NCBI RefSeq assembly: GCF_021729135.1
Contig: NZ_JAJTWW010000008.1
Location: 62,001 to 126,000, forward strand
Direction: 5' to 3'
DNA length: 64,000 nucleotides
Source: Brevibacterium daeguense
GTDB lineage: Bacteria > Actinomycetota > Actinomycetes > Actinomycetales > Brevibacteriaceae
The notes beneath the pieces were generated by a model, which saw nothing but the letters and a program-made list of their open reading frames with translations, was not told where the DNA came from and made no database searches. How positions within the stretch are numbered: the stretch's first letter is position 1; each line of letters starts with the position of its first letter. Shown here piece after piece: positions 55,008 to 63,248 of this stretch. A program made the translations under genes and the position numbers.

Positions 55008-55679
55008 GTGAACTCGGACGAGACGTCGGGCTCGGACCACCCGCGCGGCCCGGTGAGCCGGCGGGCAGCGAAGCCGGCCACCGTCCCGAAGATTCGGCAG
55101 GTGATGAGCGAGCTCGGCCGGGTTCCGTTCCTGCCCGAATCGCAGCACCGGTTCGCGGATGCCGATGTGCCGCTGCCGATCGGCTACGGCCAGACCAACT
55201 CGCAGCCGTCGACGGTGGCCGCGATGATCGAACTCCTCGAGGTCGTGCCCGGCACCAGAATCCTTGACATCGGCTGCGGCTCCGGGTGGACCACCGCGAT
55301 CCTCGCGCGGCTGACGGGCGAATCCGGCGAGGTGATCGGAGTGGAGCGGATTCCGGAGATCACCCGTCGCGCTCGCGCTGCCGTCGCTGCCCAGGGCATG
55401 GGCTGGGCCGAGGTGCGCCAGGCTGTTCCAGGAGTCTTCGGGCTGCCGGAAGATGAGCCGTTCGATCGGATCCTGGTGTCTGCGGCGGCCGACACGCTGC
55501 CGACCGAGCTGCTCGATCAGCTGGCGCCCGGGGGAATCCTCGTGATCCCCGTGGGTACTCACATGCGCCGCCTGCGCAAGCGTCCCGATGGTCAGGTCGA
55601 GGACACCAGGCACGGTCTCTACACCTTCGTCCCGCTGATCCGGGACGAGGCGAAGGACCGCGGACGGGACCCTATTTGA
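55008..55679 (+). CDS. pcm: Protein-L-isoaspartate O-methyltransferase-like protein
   Basis: 223-aa SAM-dependent methyltransferase of the PCMT class that repairs isoaspartyl damage. Signature blocks: FADADVPLPIGYGQTNSQPSTVA (the Thr/Ser-rich substrate loop) and motif I ILDIGCGSGWTTAIL (about 86-100), then IGVERIPEI. GTG start with GGAGGG 9 nt upstream. The last 8 bp overlap the convergent Fpg/Nei gene. Confidence 0.88.
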   Translation: MNSDETSGSDHPRGPVSRRAAKPATVPKIRQVMSELGRVPFLPESQHRFADADVPLPIGYGQTNSQPSTVAAMIELLEVVPGTRILDIGCGSGWTTAILARLTGESGEVIGVERIPEITRRARAAVAAQGMGWAEVRQAVPGVFGLPEDEPFDRILVSAAADTLPTELLDQLAPGGILVIPVGTHMRRLRKRPDGQVEDTRHGLYTFVPLIRDEAKDRGRDPI

Positions 55680-56517
55680 GCAGGCGGTCCATTCGGCGGT
55701 CGGACAGCCTCTTGCCGCCGGTCTGGCAACCGGGACAGTACTGCATCGACCTCTCCGAGAAGGACACCTCGGCGATCGACGTGCCGCAGACGGGGCACGG
55801 CTCACCCGTGCGGCCGTGGACCTGCAGACCCTTCTGCTTGGCGGCCTTGATCCTGCCCGGCGGCAGGCCGATCAGAGCCTCGCGCGCTGCGCCGAGGAGC
55901 CGGCGCAGCGCGTCGTGGACCGGCTCCGGTTCGACAGTGTTCGCCGCCGCGTAGGGGGAGACTCGGGCGAAGTGGAGAATCTCATCCGAGTAGGCGTTGC
56001 CGATCCCGGCGATCAGGTGCTGGTCCTGCAGGACCGTCTTGATGCGCGCTCGGGAGCCGGCGAGCACCGCGGCGAACTGGTCGAGGCTGATCGTCAGAGC
56101 GTCCGGACCCAGCGCTGCGATCGCGGGAACCTCCGCCCGGTCCTGAACGACGTAGGCGGCCGCGTTCTTCTTGCTGCCTTCCTCGCGCAGGTCGAATGCG
56201 GCGCCGGAGGCGAGGTGCACGCGCATGCCCAGAGGCCCGCGTCCCATCTTCACCCGGCTGCTCGGCGCCTGCTGGTGCCAGACGATCCAGCCTCCGCGGG
56301 CGAAGCCGAAGACGAGCTCGAGTCCGTCGAACTCCAGCACCAGGCGCTTGCCGGCCCTGCTGACGCCCGTGAGCTCCAATCCGTGCAGCGCTTCGAGCGG
56401 AGGCTCGAACGTCTTGAGCAGGCTGAGCTCCGCGACCTCGGTCGCGGCGATGAAGTCGCCGACGGCTTCTGCGGTGAAGAAGGCGGCCAGCGCATCGATT
56501 TCGGGAAGCTCCGGCAT
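55672..56517 (-). CDS. Fpg/Nei family DNA glycosylase
   Basis: 281-aa formamidopyrimidine-DNA glycosylase/endonuclease VIII family enzyme for oxidised base repair. N-terminal MPELPEID gives the catalytic Pro2-Glu3. A conserved beta-strand Lys is in the AGKRLVLEF stretch, the H2TH region holds GIGNAYSDEIL, and the C-terminal zinc finger is CPVCG, then YCPGC. Actinobacteria have several paralogues, so a specific name (mutM or nei) is not assigned. CATAAT 6 nt before the ATG indicates a leaderless start. Confidence 0.92.
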   Translation of the reverse strand: MPELPEIDALAAFFTAEAVGDFIAATEVAELSLLKTFEPPLEALHGLELTGVSRAGKRLVLEFDGLELVFGFARGGWIVWHQQAPSSRVKMGRGPLGMRVHLASGAAFDLREEGSKKNAAAYVVQDRAEVPAIAALGPDALTISLDQFAAVLAGSRARIKTVLQDQHLIAGIGNAYSDEILHFARVSPYAAANTVEPEPVHDALRRLLGAAREALIGLPPGRIKAAKQKGLQVHGRTGEPCPVCGTSIAEVSFSERSMQYCPGCQTGGKRLSDRRMDRLLK

Positions 56518-56523
56518 GGCACC

Positions 56524-56529
56524 ATTATG
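56524..56529 (-). promoter_or_regulatory. -10 element, leaderless Fpg/Nei gene
   Basis: Minus strand CATAAT, 6 nt, ATG at 56517. Confidence 0.5.
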
Positions 56530-56731
56530 CGCGACGCTCGCAGCTGCCGGGTAGATCCTTGCGGGTGTCAGCAGGTGGTGATCGTACAGGACAAGTTGAG
56601 AAGCCCGCCCAACCCGAAGCGTCGCTTCGCCGCGCCAGTCTCCCTGCGGCGTCGGCTCCCGGTCGCCGGCCCCGGGGTGACTCCATGAGCCGTGAATCCC
56701 GTTCCTCTGTTGCGGTGTCTGCCGCTCGGGC

Positions 56732-56737
56732 TACCGT
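56732..56737 (+). promoter_or_regulatory. -10 element of a leaderless mini-ORF upstream of acyP
   Basis: TACCGT, 6 nt, ATG at 56744. Confidence 0.5.
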
Positions 56738-56743
56738 GGATCC

Positions 56744-56782
56744 ATGATGAACAGCGACTCGCACGGGCAGACTCGCGGATGA
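56744..56782 (+). CDS. 12-aa leaderless mini-ORF coupled to acylphosphatase
   Basis: MMNSDSHGQTRG, 12 codons; its TGA (56780-56782) overlaps the acyP ATG (56779-56781). Same TANNNT-N6-ATG and ATGA geometry as the DUF808 leader peptide. Coding status not proven. Confidence 0.38.
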   Translation: MMNSDSHGQTRG

Positions 56783-57057
56783 AGGCTGTCAGCGTCGTCG
56801 TGACGGGGAACGTGCAGGGCGTGTACTTCCGCGACACCTGCCGACAGGTCGCCCGCCGCCACTCGGTGCGGGGCTGGGTGCGCAATCGGGAGGACGGATC
56901 GGTCGAGGCCGTCTTCGCAGGCTCCGACGACGCCGTCGATGCGCTCGTCGACTGGAGCCGGATCGGTCCTGATGCCGCTGTCGTCGAATCAGTCGTCACC
57001 GAGCCTCTCGTCCAGTTCGACCAGTCCGACCTTCCGGCCGAGTTCGAGGTCCGCTGA
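56779..57057 (+). CDS. acyP: Acylphosphatase
   Basis: 92-aa acylphosphatase hydrolysing carboxyl-phosphate bonds. The catalytic Arg18 is in VQGVYFR and Asn36 in GWVRN; the variant Tyr16 replaces the usual Gly/Phe of the loop. The ATG at 56779 was chosen because the family starts KAVSVVVTGNVQG; upstream there is no good ribosome-binding site, only the overlapping 12-codon mini-ORF. Followed 60 bp later by a GNAT gene with its own leaderless promoter. Confidence 0.9.
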   Translation: MKAVSVVVTGNVQGVYFRDTCRQVARRHSVRGWVRNREDGSVEAVFAGSDDAVDALVDWSRIGPDAAVVESVVTEPLVQFDQSDLPAEFEVR

Positions 57058-57105
57058 GACTTTCGAGTGCGCTGATCACCTCTGTCGTGCCGGCAGCTGT
57101 CAGGT

Positions 57106-57111
57106 CATACT
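57106..57111 (+). promoter_or_regulatory. -10 element, leaderless GNAT gene
   Basis: CATACT, 6 nt, ATG at 57118. Confidence 0.45.
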
Positions 57112-57117
57112 GTCTCC

Positions 57118-57582
57118 ATGGCTGACGAGGTCTTCCACGCTGATCCCGAGCATTCGGGGGTGATCGGGCAGATGCTGCACGACTTCAACGCCGAGTTCGG
57201 CGCCCCCGGCCCCGGCGCCGAGGAATTCGCCCACCGGTTCAGTCACCTTCTCACTCGCGATGACGTCATCGTGCTGCTCTCCGGTCGTGTCGATCGACCC
57301 ACAGGTCTGGCTTTCCTGACGCTGCGACCGAGCCCCTACTTCGACGGTCCCCTGGCCCAGCTCGAGGAGCTCTACGTCGTGCCCGAGCTGCGAGATCACG
57401 GGATCGGCACCGCCCTGCTCCGCGCTGCCGTCGCGACGGTCCGCGAACGCAATGCCGGCGAACTGCACATCAACGTCGACGAGGTCGACGTCGACACCCG
57501 CCGCTTCTACGAACGCCACGGCTTCACGAACATCGAGCCGGGCCAGGATCACCGCATGCTCTTCTACATCCGGGAACTGTGA
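57118..57582 (+). CDS. GNAT family acetyltransferase
   Basis: 154-aa GNAT enzyme, acceptor unknown. The acetyl-CoA loop is ELRDHGIGTALL (Q/R-x-x-G-x-G/A pattern, about 92-103) after the LEELYVVPE strand; the terminal RRFYERHGFT motif is present. Short and single-domain. Leaderless start. Ends 32 bp before the HhH-GPD gene on the same strand and may head a small operon with that gene and the following flavoprotein. Confidence 0.9.
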   Translation: MADEVFHADPEHSGVIGQMLHDFNAEFGAPGPGAEEFAHRFSHLLTRDDVIVLLSGRVDRPTGLAFLTLRPSPYFDGPLAQLEELYVVPELRDHGIGTALLRAAVATVRERNAGELHINVDEVDVDTRRFYERHGFTNIEPGQDHRMLFYIREL

Positions 57583-57614
57583 AGCCACAGCCAGACGGGT
57601 CCGAAGGTGACACA

Positions 57615-58208
57615 ATGATTGGCATGCCGCACGAACTTCACCTGTCCGGCGACCGCGACGCCGATGCGCTGCTCGCCCGCAATCCCTTCGCCCTGCTCAT
57701 CGGCATGCTGCTCGACCAGCAGGTCACCATGGAATCCGCCTTCGCGGGACCCGCCAAGCTGGAACAGCGGCTGGGACGGCTGGATCCGGAGATCATCGCC
57801 GGTCACGACCCGGAGGGGCTTGTCGAGGTGTTCGCGCAGTCCCCTGCCGTGCACCGGTTCCCCAAATCGATGGCCGGCCGCGTGCAGAACCTCGCGCAGG
57901 TGATCGTCGACGACTACGGCGGCCGCGCAGAGGCGCTGTGGACCGACGGCGCGCCCGACGGTCGGGAGATCCTCAAGCGACTCAAGGCCCTGCCCGGATT
58001 CGGCGCCCAGAAATCGCAGATCTTCCTGGCCCTGCTCGGCAAGCAGTTCGCTCTCGAGGCCGACGGCTGGCGCGAGGCAGCCGGCGACTACGGGGACCCG
58101 GAGGCCCGGCGATCCATCGCCGACGTCACCGACGAGCAGTCGCTGGCGGAAGTGCGCGCGTTCAAGAAGCAGATGAAAGCGCAGGCGAAGGCCGCGAAGA
58201 AGTCGTGA
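57615..58208 (+). CDS. HhH-GPD family base-excision DNA repair protein
   Basis: 197-aa small HhH-GPD superfamily protein (the actinobacterial class annotated as HhH-GPD-type base excision DNA repair protein). N-terminal LHLSGDRDADALLARNPFALLIGMLLDQQVTME and the helix-hairpin-helix region KALPGFGAQKSQIFLALLG with a Lys in the hairpin. No Fe-S cysteines are seen, unlike MutY/Nth. ATG 57615 has GAAGG 7 nt upstream; ATG 57624 is the alternative. Its end overlaps the next GTG (GTGA), so it is coupled to the flavoprotein. Confidence 0.85.
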   Translation: MIGMPHELHLSGDRDADALLARNPFALLIGMLLDQQVTMESAFAGPAKLEQRLGRLDPEIIAGHDPEGLVEVFAQSPAVHRFPKSMAGRVQNLAQVIVDDYGGRAEALWTDGAPDGREILKRLKALPGFGAQKSQIFLALLGKQFALEADGWREAAGDYGDPEARRSIADVTDEQSLAEVRAFKKQMKAQAKAAKKS

Positions 58209-59440
58209 GCACGGACGAGCCCTCCGGAGCCGCGAGCCTGCCGGATCCGGAGCACCTGTTCGACGTCGTCGTCATCGGTGCCGGCCAAGCGGGGCTGGCA
58301 GGTGCTCACGGCCTGGTGCGGGCGGGCCTGCGCGCCGGTTCCGACTTCCTCGTCCTCGACGGCAACGAAGGACCGGGTGGGGCGTGGCGCCATCGCTGGG
58401 ACTCGCTCACGCTCGGCCGCGCACACGGCATCGCCGACCTGCCCGGGTCTGAGCTGGGCGAGCCGGATCCGGAGGTTCCCGCCTCCCGGGTGGTGGCCGA
58501 CTACTACGGTCGCTACGAGCACGACTTCAGCCTTGCTGTCGTGCGCCCCGCACGCGTGAATGCAGTCGTCTCCGACACCGCGGAGGAGCGCAGCGGACCT
58601 CTGCGCATCGAGTTCGATCTGCGCGGTGAGCCCACGTCGGTGCGAACACGCTATGTCCTCAACGCCACCGGCACCTGGACCCGCCCGTTCGTCCCCTATA
58701 TCCGCGGAATCGATTCCTTCGAGGGCCGGCAGCTGCACACGGTCGGCTATCGGCGTGCCGAGGATTTCGCCGGCCGGCGCACGCTCGTCGTGGGCGGCGG
58801 GCTCTCCGCGGTGCAGTTCCTCCTGGAGCTCGGTCCTGTCACCGAGACGCTGTGGACGACGCGCCGGCCGCCGAACTTCAGCCCGGTGGCCTTCAACACC
58901 CAATGGGGGCGCGACGTCGAGGCTGCCGTCCGCGAGCGCACGGAAGCCGGGCAGAATCCTGCCAGTGTCGTCCGCACCACCGGCATCCCCCAGCTGCCCG
59001 AGTACATGAGAGCGGTTGAGGACAGAATTCTCGTCAGCCGAGGCATGATCGATGAGATCCATCCCTCCGGCGTGCACTTCCCCGGAGCAGCAGAGGCCCA
59101 GGCACAGGCCGCCGCTCTTCCCGGAGGGGCCGGCGGACTCGGTCCCTCGGCCGCGCGCGAGCTGCAGGTGCCGGAATCGTGGCAGCCCTTCCCACAGCCT
59201 CGGTTCGAGGAGGTCGACGTGATCTTCTGGAACACCGGGTTCAGGGCGGCGCTCGACCACCTCGCTCCCCTGGAGCTGCGCGAGCCCGGCGGCGGGATCA
59301 CAGTCCGCAACGAGGTCGAGGTCGTCGTCGACTCCCGCGTGCTGCTCGTCGGCTGCGGCTCCAGCGCCTCGACGATCGGCGCCACCCGGGCCGGGAGGCG
59401 CGCGTCGCGGGTGGCCCTGAAGCGCCTCGGGCTCAGATAG
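58205..59440 (+). CDS. Flavin-dependent NAD(P)-binding oxidoreductase
   Basis: 411-aa FAD-dependent monooxygenase-like oxidoreductase (CzcO/TrkA-type pyridine nucleotide-disulphide fold). FAD motif VVVIGAGQAGLAGAHGL (about 18-34) with an early GPGGAWRHRWDSLTLG, then the NAD(P) motif LVVGGGLSAVQFLLEL (about 195-210), and the C-terminal VLLVGCGSSASTIGATRAGR. Substrate unknown. GTG at 58205 overlaps the HhH-GPD stop. Its last 8 bp overlap the convergent AraC gene. Confidence 0.88.
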   Translation: MSTDEPSGAASLPDPEHLFDVVVIGAGQAGLAGAHGLVRAGLRAGSDFLVLDGNEGPGGAWRHRWDSLTLGRAHGIADLPGSELGEPDPEVPASRVVADYYGRYEHDFSLAVVRPARVNAVVSDTAEERSGPLRIEFDLRGEPTSVRTRYVLNATGTWTRPFVPYIRGIDSFEGRQLHTVGYRRAEDFAGRRTLVVGGGLSAVQFLLELGPVTETLWTTRRPPNFSPVAFNTQWGRDVEAAVRERTEAGQNPASVVRTTGIPQLPEYMRAVEDRILVSRGMIDEIHPSGVHFPGAAEAQAQAAALPGGAGGLGPSAARELQVPESWQPFPQPRFEEVDVIFWNTGFRAALDHLAPLELREPGGGITVRNEVEVVVDSRVLLVGCGSSASTIGATRAGRRASRVALKRLGLR

Positions 59441-60332
59441 CGCGACCGCGCTCGGGAGCGGTCCCACCCGAGGACCTCGTGCGCTGGGCTGCCAGATACG
59501 AGGCCGGGCTCTGCCCGATGCTGCCGGTGAAGTCACGCGTCAGATGCGCCTGGTCGGCGTAGCCGAGGCGGGCGGCCAGCTCCGCCCAGTCGATGTGGTG
59601 GCCGTCCCGTGCGGCTTCGGCGGCGTCGAGCAGTCGGTACCGTCGGATCACCCGGGTCGGGGACACACCGGCGTATCGCAGGAACGTCCGCTGCAGGGTC
59701 CGCGGAGACACTCCGGCCAGAGCCGCCAGCTCTTCGACCCGGACCAGCTCGCGGTCGTATTCGGCTGCCGCGGCGACGCGGGCGACTTCTCGTGCGGTGC
59801 TGATCGTGTCGCCGGATCGAGTCGCCAGCCGGTCGATCATCCACCCGGTGAGGAGCATCCGCGCCTCCTCGATGCCCGCTTCGGCGATCCTGTCCACGAG
59901 TGGTGAGACATCGGCGTCGAAGAGCTCTTCCGCCGGGACCTCGACGTCATTGATCGAGGCGACATCGTCCCACCATGCACCGAATCCGCCGACGGTCGTG
60001 CGAACCGCCAGATTCCAGCCGCTGCCGCTGAGCACCCGGGTCGTCAGTCCGGTCGTGACCCCGCTGACGTACATCCGCAGCGGATACGGCCCCGGCGGTG
60101 GGTCCGGGCCGGCGGGCGGGGCAGGGCCGACGCTGATGTTGACCGCGGTGTGGGCGAGCACATCCTGCCGGTGCTCCTCCCCGGGCGGCAGGTCCCAGGC
60201 GACGAACCACACGTGGGCGGCGAGTCCTGCGAGCTCCGACGGCGCGGCGGAGCGCTGGAAGTCGACGCGGCGCAGCATCGCGCGCGGGGACATGATGCCC
60301 CGCGTATCGTCAGGCGGGACCTGCTCGATCAC
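59433..60332 (-). CDS. AraC family transcriptional regulator
   Basis: 299-aa regulator. The C-terminal AraC/XylS double helix-turn-helix lies at about 200-290 (VEELAALAGVSPRTLQRTFLRYAGVSP and WAELAARLGYADQAHLTRDF); the N-terminal DUF6597-like part is the presumed sensor. Start at the GTG at 60332 is preferred to 60338: TACCGT lies exactly 6 nt upstream of the former and abuts the latter, as for other leaderless genes here. Lies 36 bp behind the LLM monooxygenase on the same strand and is the likely regulator of that pair. Confidence 0.88.
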   Translation of the reverse strand: MIEQVPPDDTRGIMSPRAMLRRVDFQRSAAPSELAGLAAHVWFVAWDLPPGEEHRQDVLAHTAVNISVGPAPPAGPDPPPGPYPLRMYVSGVTTGLTTRVLSGSGWNLAVRTTVGGFGAWWDDVASINDVEVPAEELFDADVSPLVDRIAEAGIEEARMLLTGWMIDRLATRSGDTISTAREVARVAAAAEYDRELVRVEELAALAGVSPRTLQRTFLRYAGVSPTRVIRRYRLLDAAEAARDGHHIDWAELAARLGYADQAHLTRDFTGSIGQSPASYLAAQRTRSSGGTAPERGRAI

Positions 60333-60338
60333 GCTCAC

Positions 60339-60344
60339 ACGGTA
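60339..60344 (-). promoter_or_regulatory. -10 element, leaderless AraC gene
   Basis: Minus strand TACCGT, 6 nt, GTG at 60332. The regulator thus has its own promoter although it lies downstream of the LLM gene. Confidence 0.5.
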
Positions 60345-60368
60345 GCAGGCCGCCTGGGCACCCGCCGA

Positions 60369-61757
60369 TCAGTCATCCTGCTGCGATCGAACCCGATACC
60401 CGACACCCCGGTGGTCCTCGGCGAGATGCGGCCCCGCCCCCATGATCTGCTCGCGCACGGTGGCTCCGATCCGCGGCTCCTGCAGCAGTCCGCGCCGACG
60501 CAGCTCGGGCGAGACGAAGCGGCCGAACCGCTCCAGGTCTGCAGGGCGGACGGCGGCCGAGATGTTGAAGCCGTCGATTCCGGCCTCGTCCATCCACCGT
60601 TCGAGTTCGTCTGCCACCGTTGCGGGAGATCCGGTGATCACCGGACCGCGCCCGCCGATGGCCACGAACTCTGCCAGGTCCCGGACCGTCCAGGTGCGGT
60701 CGCCGGCCAGTGTGGTGAAGGATGCGAGCGCGGACTGGTTCGCATCGGTGGCCACGTGTTCCAGGGGCGAGTCGGGCTCGGCACCGGAGAGGTCCACGCC
60801 GGTCCAGCCGCCGAACAGCGCAAGTGCCGACTCCGTGTCCACGTACTCCGTGTACTCTGCCAGCCGTTCCTGGGCCGCCTCGTCCGTCTCGTCGACGATG
60901 ACGGTGGCGAGCGTGAACATCTTCACCGCGTCCCGGGATCTGCCCCGCATCTGAAGACCGTCGCGCACGCCGTCCGCCCACCCGCGCACGAGCTGCGGGG
61001 TCCCGCCGGAGAAGAAGATCGCCTCGGCATGGTCGACGGCGAACTGCTGGCCGCGCTTGGAGGCTCCGGCCTGGAACAGCAGCGGGGTGCGCTGCGGACC
61101 CGGCGCGGCCAATGCCTGCCCGGGCACCGAGAAGTAGCTGCCTGCGTGGCCGATCGGGTGGACCTTCGCCGGATCGACGAACACGTTGGCTGCGGCGTCG
61201 GCCGCGACGGCACCCGGCTCGAAGGAGCCTTCGAAGAGCTTGTACATCACCTCCATGTACTCATCGGCCCGGTCGTAGCGCTCATCGTGCGGGATCTGCC
61301 CTTCCATACCGAGGTTCCTGGCGGCCGAGTCCTGGTAGCTGGTGACGATGTTCCAGGCCACCCGCCCGTTCGTGAAGTGGTCCAGCGTGCTCAGCGTGCG
61401 CGCCAGCAGATACGGCTGCTCGTAGGTCACGGAGGCGGTGACGCCGAAGCCCAGGCTCTGTGTGACGGCCGCCATCGCCGGCACCGCCACGAGCGGGTCG
61501 AGCAACGGGAACTGCACTCCCCCACGCGCGGCGGCATCGGCGCTTCCGCCGTACACGTCGTAGACCCCGGGGATGTCAGCCAGGAACAGGGAGCTGAAGC
61601 CGGCGCTGTCGAGTGTGCGGGCGAGGTCCGTCCAGTACGACAGCGAGGTGTAGTCGGCCACCCGGGCGCCGGGATGGCGCCACAGTCCGGGTGACTGGTG
61701 GACCGGGACCATCATGTCGAAGGCGTTGAGCAGGATCGGGCGGGGTGATGTGCTCAT
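60369..61757 (-). CDS. LLM-class flavin monooxygenase (NtaA/SnaA/DszA family)
   Basis: 462-aa luciferase-like FMNH2-dependent monooxygenase of the nitrilotriacetate/dibenzothiophene-sulfone type, which opens or desulfurises carbon-sulfur compounds. Family blocks: an N-terminal ILLNAFDMMVPVHQSPGLW, LFLADIPGVYDVYGG and the mid-protein NIVTSYQDSAARNLGM, with a C-terminal insert before GPVITGSPATVADEL. Its start overlaps the upstream acyl-CoA-dehydrogenase-like gene by 4 bp (ATGA), so the two are made together; a flavin reductase must come from elsewhere. Confidence 0.9.
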   Translation of the reverse strand: MSTSPRPILLNAFDMMVPVHQSPGLWRHPGARVADYTSLSYWTDLARTLDSAGFSSLFLADIPGVYDVYGGSADAAARGGVQFPLLDPLVAVPAMAAVTQSLGFGVTASVTYEQPYLLARTLSTLDHFTNGRVAWNIVTSYQDSAARNLGMEGQIPHDERYDRADEYMEVMYKLFEGSFEPGAVAADAAANVFVDPAKVHPIGHAGSYFSVPGQALAAPGPQRTPLLFQAGASKRGQQFAVDHAEAIFFSGGTPQLVRGWADGVRDGLQMRGRSRDAVKMFTLATVIVDETDEAAQERLAEYTEYVDTESALALFGGWTGVDLSGAEPDSPLEHVATDANQSALASFTTLAGDRTWTVRDLAEFVAIGGRGPVITGSPATVADELERWMDEAGIDGFNISAAVRPADLERFGRFVSPELRRRGLLQEPRIGATVREQIMGAGPHLAEDHRGVGYRVRSQQDD

Positions 61758-63073
61758 GCCTTCTCCTTCCCGCTCGCGTCGCCGATCGCGCTGAGGCCTT
61801 CCGGCAGGGTGCCGTTGATCCAGTAGTCGCCCAGTGCCCGTGCTCGGAAGGCGATCGGGTTGTGGGTGGCGACGGTCTGCGCGTTGCGCCAGTGACGGTC
61901 GAGCGCCTTCCCGGTCGACGTCGCCGAGGCGCCCACAGTCAGGAACAGGTCCTGCGCCGCTCCCAGCGCAAGCTCCGGCACAGTGACCTGCGCATGCTCG
62001 ACGGCGATCTCCGACCAGTGCAGCGCCTCGGGCACGGCGCCCTGGTAGTCGGGGCGATCCGCACCCGCTGCGATGGCCGCGTCGATCCCGGCATCCAGTG
62101 CGCGTGCGGCGTGGAGCACGGTCGCCTCGGCGGAGAACGCCTTGGCCGCGATCCGCCCGGTCGCCTCCTGGATCAGTGGATCCTCGCGGAACGGCAGCCC
62201 TGAGCCGGTGTTGAAGGTGCGTCTGCGGGAGGCGATGGTGGTGGCGGCGTCATGCCGGGCGGCGTGCGCGATGCCGGCGAGCACGGCCAGCAGCACCAGT
62301 TGGAAGAATGCGGCCTCGTGGACCGCCTCGGGCGTGCCCGCCACCCGGTCGAGGATCGCGTCCTCGGCCACCGGAACGCCGGCGAAGGTGGTGGTCCCCG
62401 TGCCGGTGAGCCGCTGCCCGAAGCCGTCCCAGTCATCGTCGATCGTCACTCCCGGCGCGTCGGTGGCGACCACGGCGAACTGCCGTCCGTCGCGGCCCTC
62501 GACTGCGGCAGAGACTCGGGTGTAGTCGGAGAAGATGGTGCCGGTCGAATAGAACTTCTGGCCGGACAGCACCGCTCCGGCATCCGTGTGCTCCAGCACG
62601 GTGTTGAGGCTGCCGAGCGCATTGCCCCCCTTCTCGGTGGAGGCATTGCCGACGGTCAGGCCGGCGAGCACTCGCGGGTACCAGACCTGCTGTATCCGCG
62701 GGGGCTGGAACCGCAGCGACTCGAGGAAGCCGAAGTGAGACCGGTAGAGGTGGGCGATATTCGAATCGGACCGGGCGAGGTCGATGAGCAGCCGGGTGCA
62801 GGTCTCGATGCTCGCACCGGGACCGCCGTGCTCGGCGGGAACCCTGAGTGTGCCGAACCCTGCTTCGTCGAGCCGCCGCACCTCGGCGAAGGGCAGCTCA
62901 CGATTGCGCTCCCGGCGCAGAGCGCCCCGGGCGATCTCATCGAACAGGGGGTGGAGGATCTCCGCGAGCGCGTCGTAATCCGCCGGAAGGACCGCAGAGG
63001 GGGCCGATTTCGGAGTCCTCGTCCGCGAGGTCCCCTGGGAGGAGGTGACCTGCTGTGCGATGTCGGCTGTCAT
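61754..63073 (-). CDS. SfnB/DszC-like acyl-CoA dehydrogenase-fold monooxygenase
   Basis: 439-aa acyl-CoA-dehydrogenase-fold flavoenzyme of the SfnB sulfur-acquisition / DszC group, which oxidises sulfones or dibenzothiophene-type sulfur, not CoA esters. Features: AGFGTLRVPAEHGGPGAS, AHLYRSHFGFLESL, TEKGGNALGSLNT and a C-terminal GASATSTGKALDRHWRNAQTVATHNPIAFRARALGD. The start at 63073 is preferred because the longer frame to 63148 has no family support; GAAAGGGA lies about 8 nt upstream. First gene of a coupled pair with the LLM monooxygenase, probably for sulfur scavenging under sulfate limitation. Confidence 0.88.
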   Translation of the reverse strand: MTADIAQQVTSSQGTSRTRTPKSAPSAVLPADYDALAEILHPLFDEIARGALRRERNRELPFAEVRRLDEAGFGTLRVPAEHGGPGASIETCTRLLIDLARSDSNIAHLYRSHFGFLESLRFQPPRIQQVWYPRVLAGLTVGNASTEKGGNALGSLNTVLEHTDAGAVLSGQKFYSTGTIFSDYTRVSAAVEGRDGRQFAVVATDAPGVTIDDDWDGFGQRLTGTGTTTFAGVPVAEDAILDRVAGTPEAVHEAAFFQLVLLAVLAGIAHAARHDAATTIASRRRTFNTGSGLPFREDPLIQEATGRIAAKAFSAEATVLHAARALDAGIDAAIAAGADRPDYQGAVPEALHWSEIAVEHAQVTVPELALGAAQDLFLTVGASATSTGKALDRHWRNAQTVATHNPIAFRARALGDYWINGTLPEGLSAIGDASGKEKA

Positions 63074-63248
63074 GAGCGAATCCCTTTCGTCGAGGCAAGA
63101 ACGCGCAGCAGCGCGTGTGCATACCTCGTGGAATCTAGCCAGCGGCAACGGCTCCGGGTGTAGTCGTCGTCACAGTTCGTCACCTCGGTGAGTGATATGA
63201 CACGCCCGAATGTGAGCCGGTCAACAGCGCTGGCGCCGCCAGTCTGAG

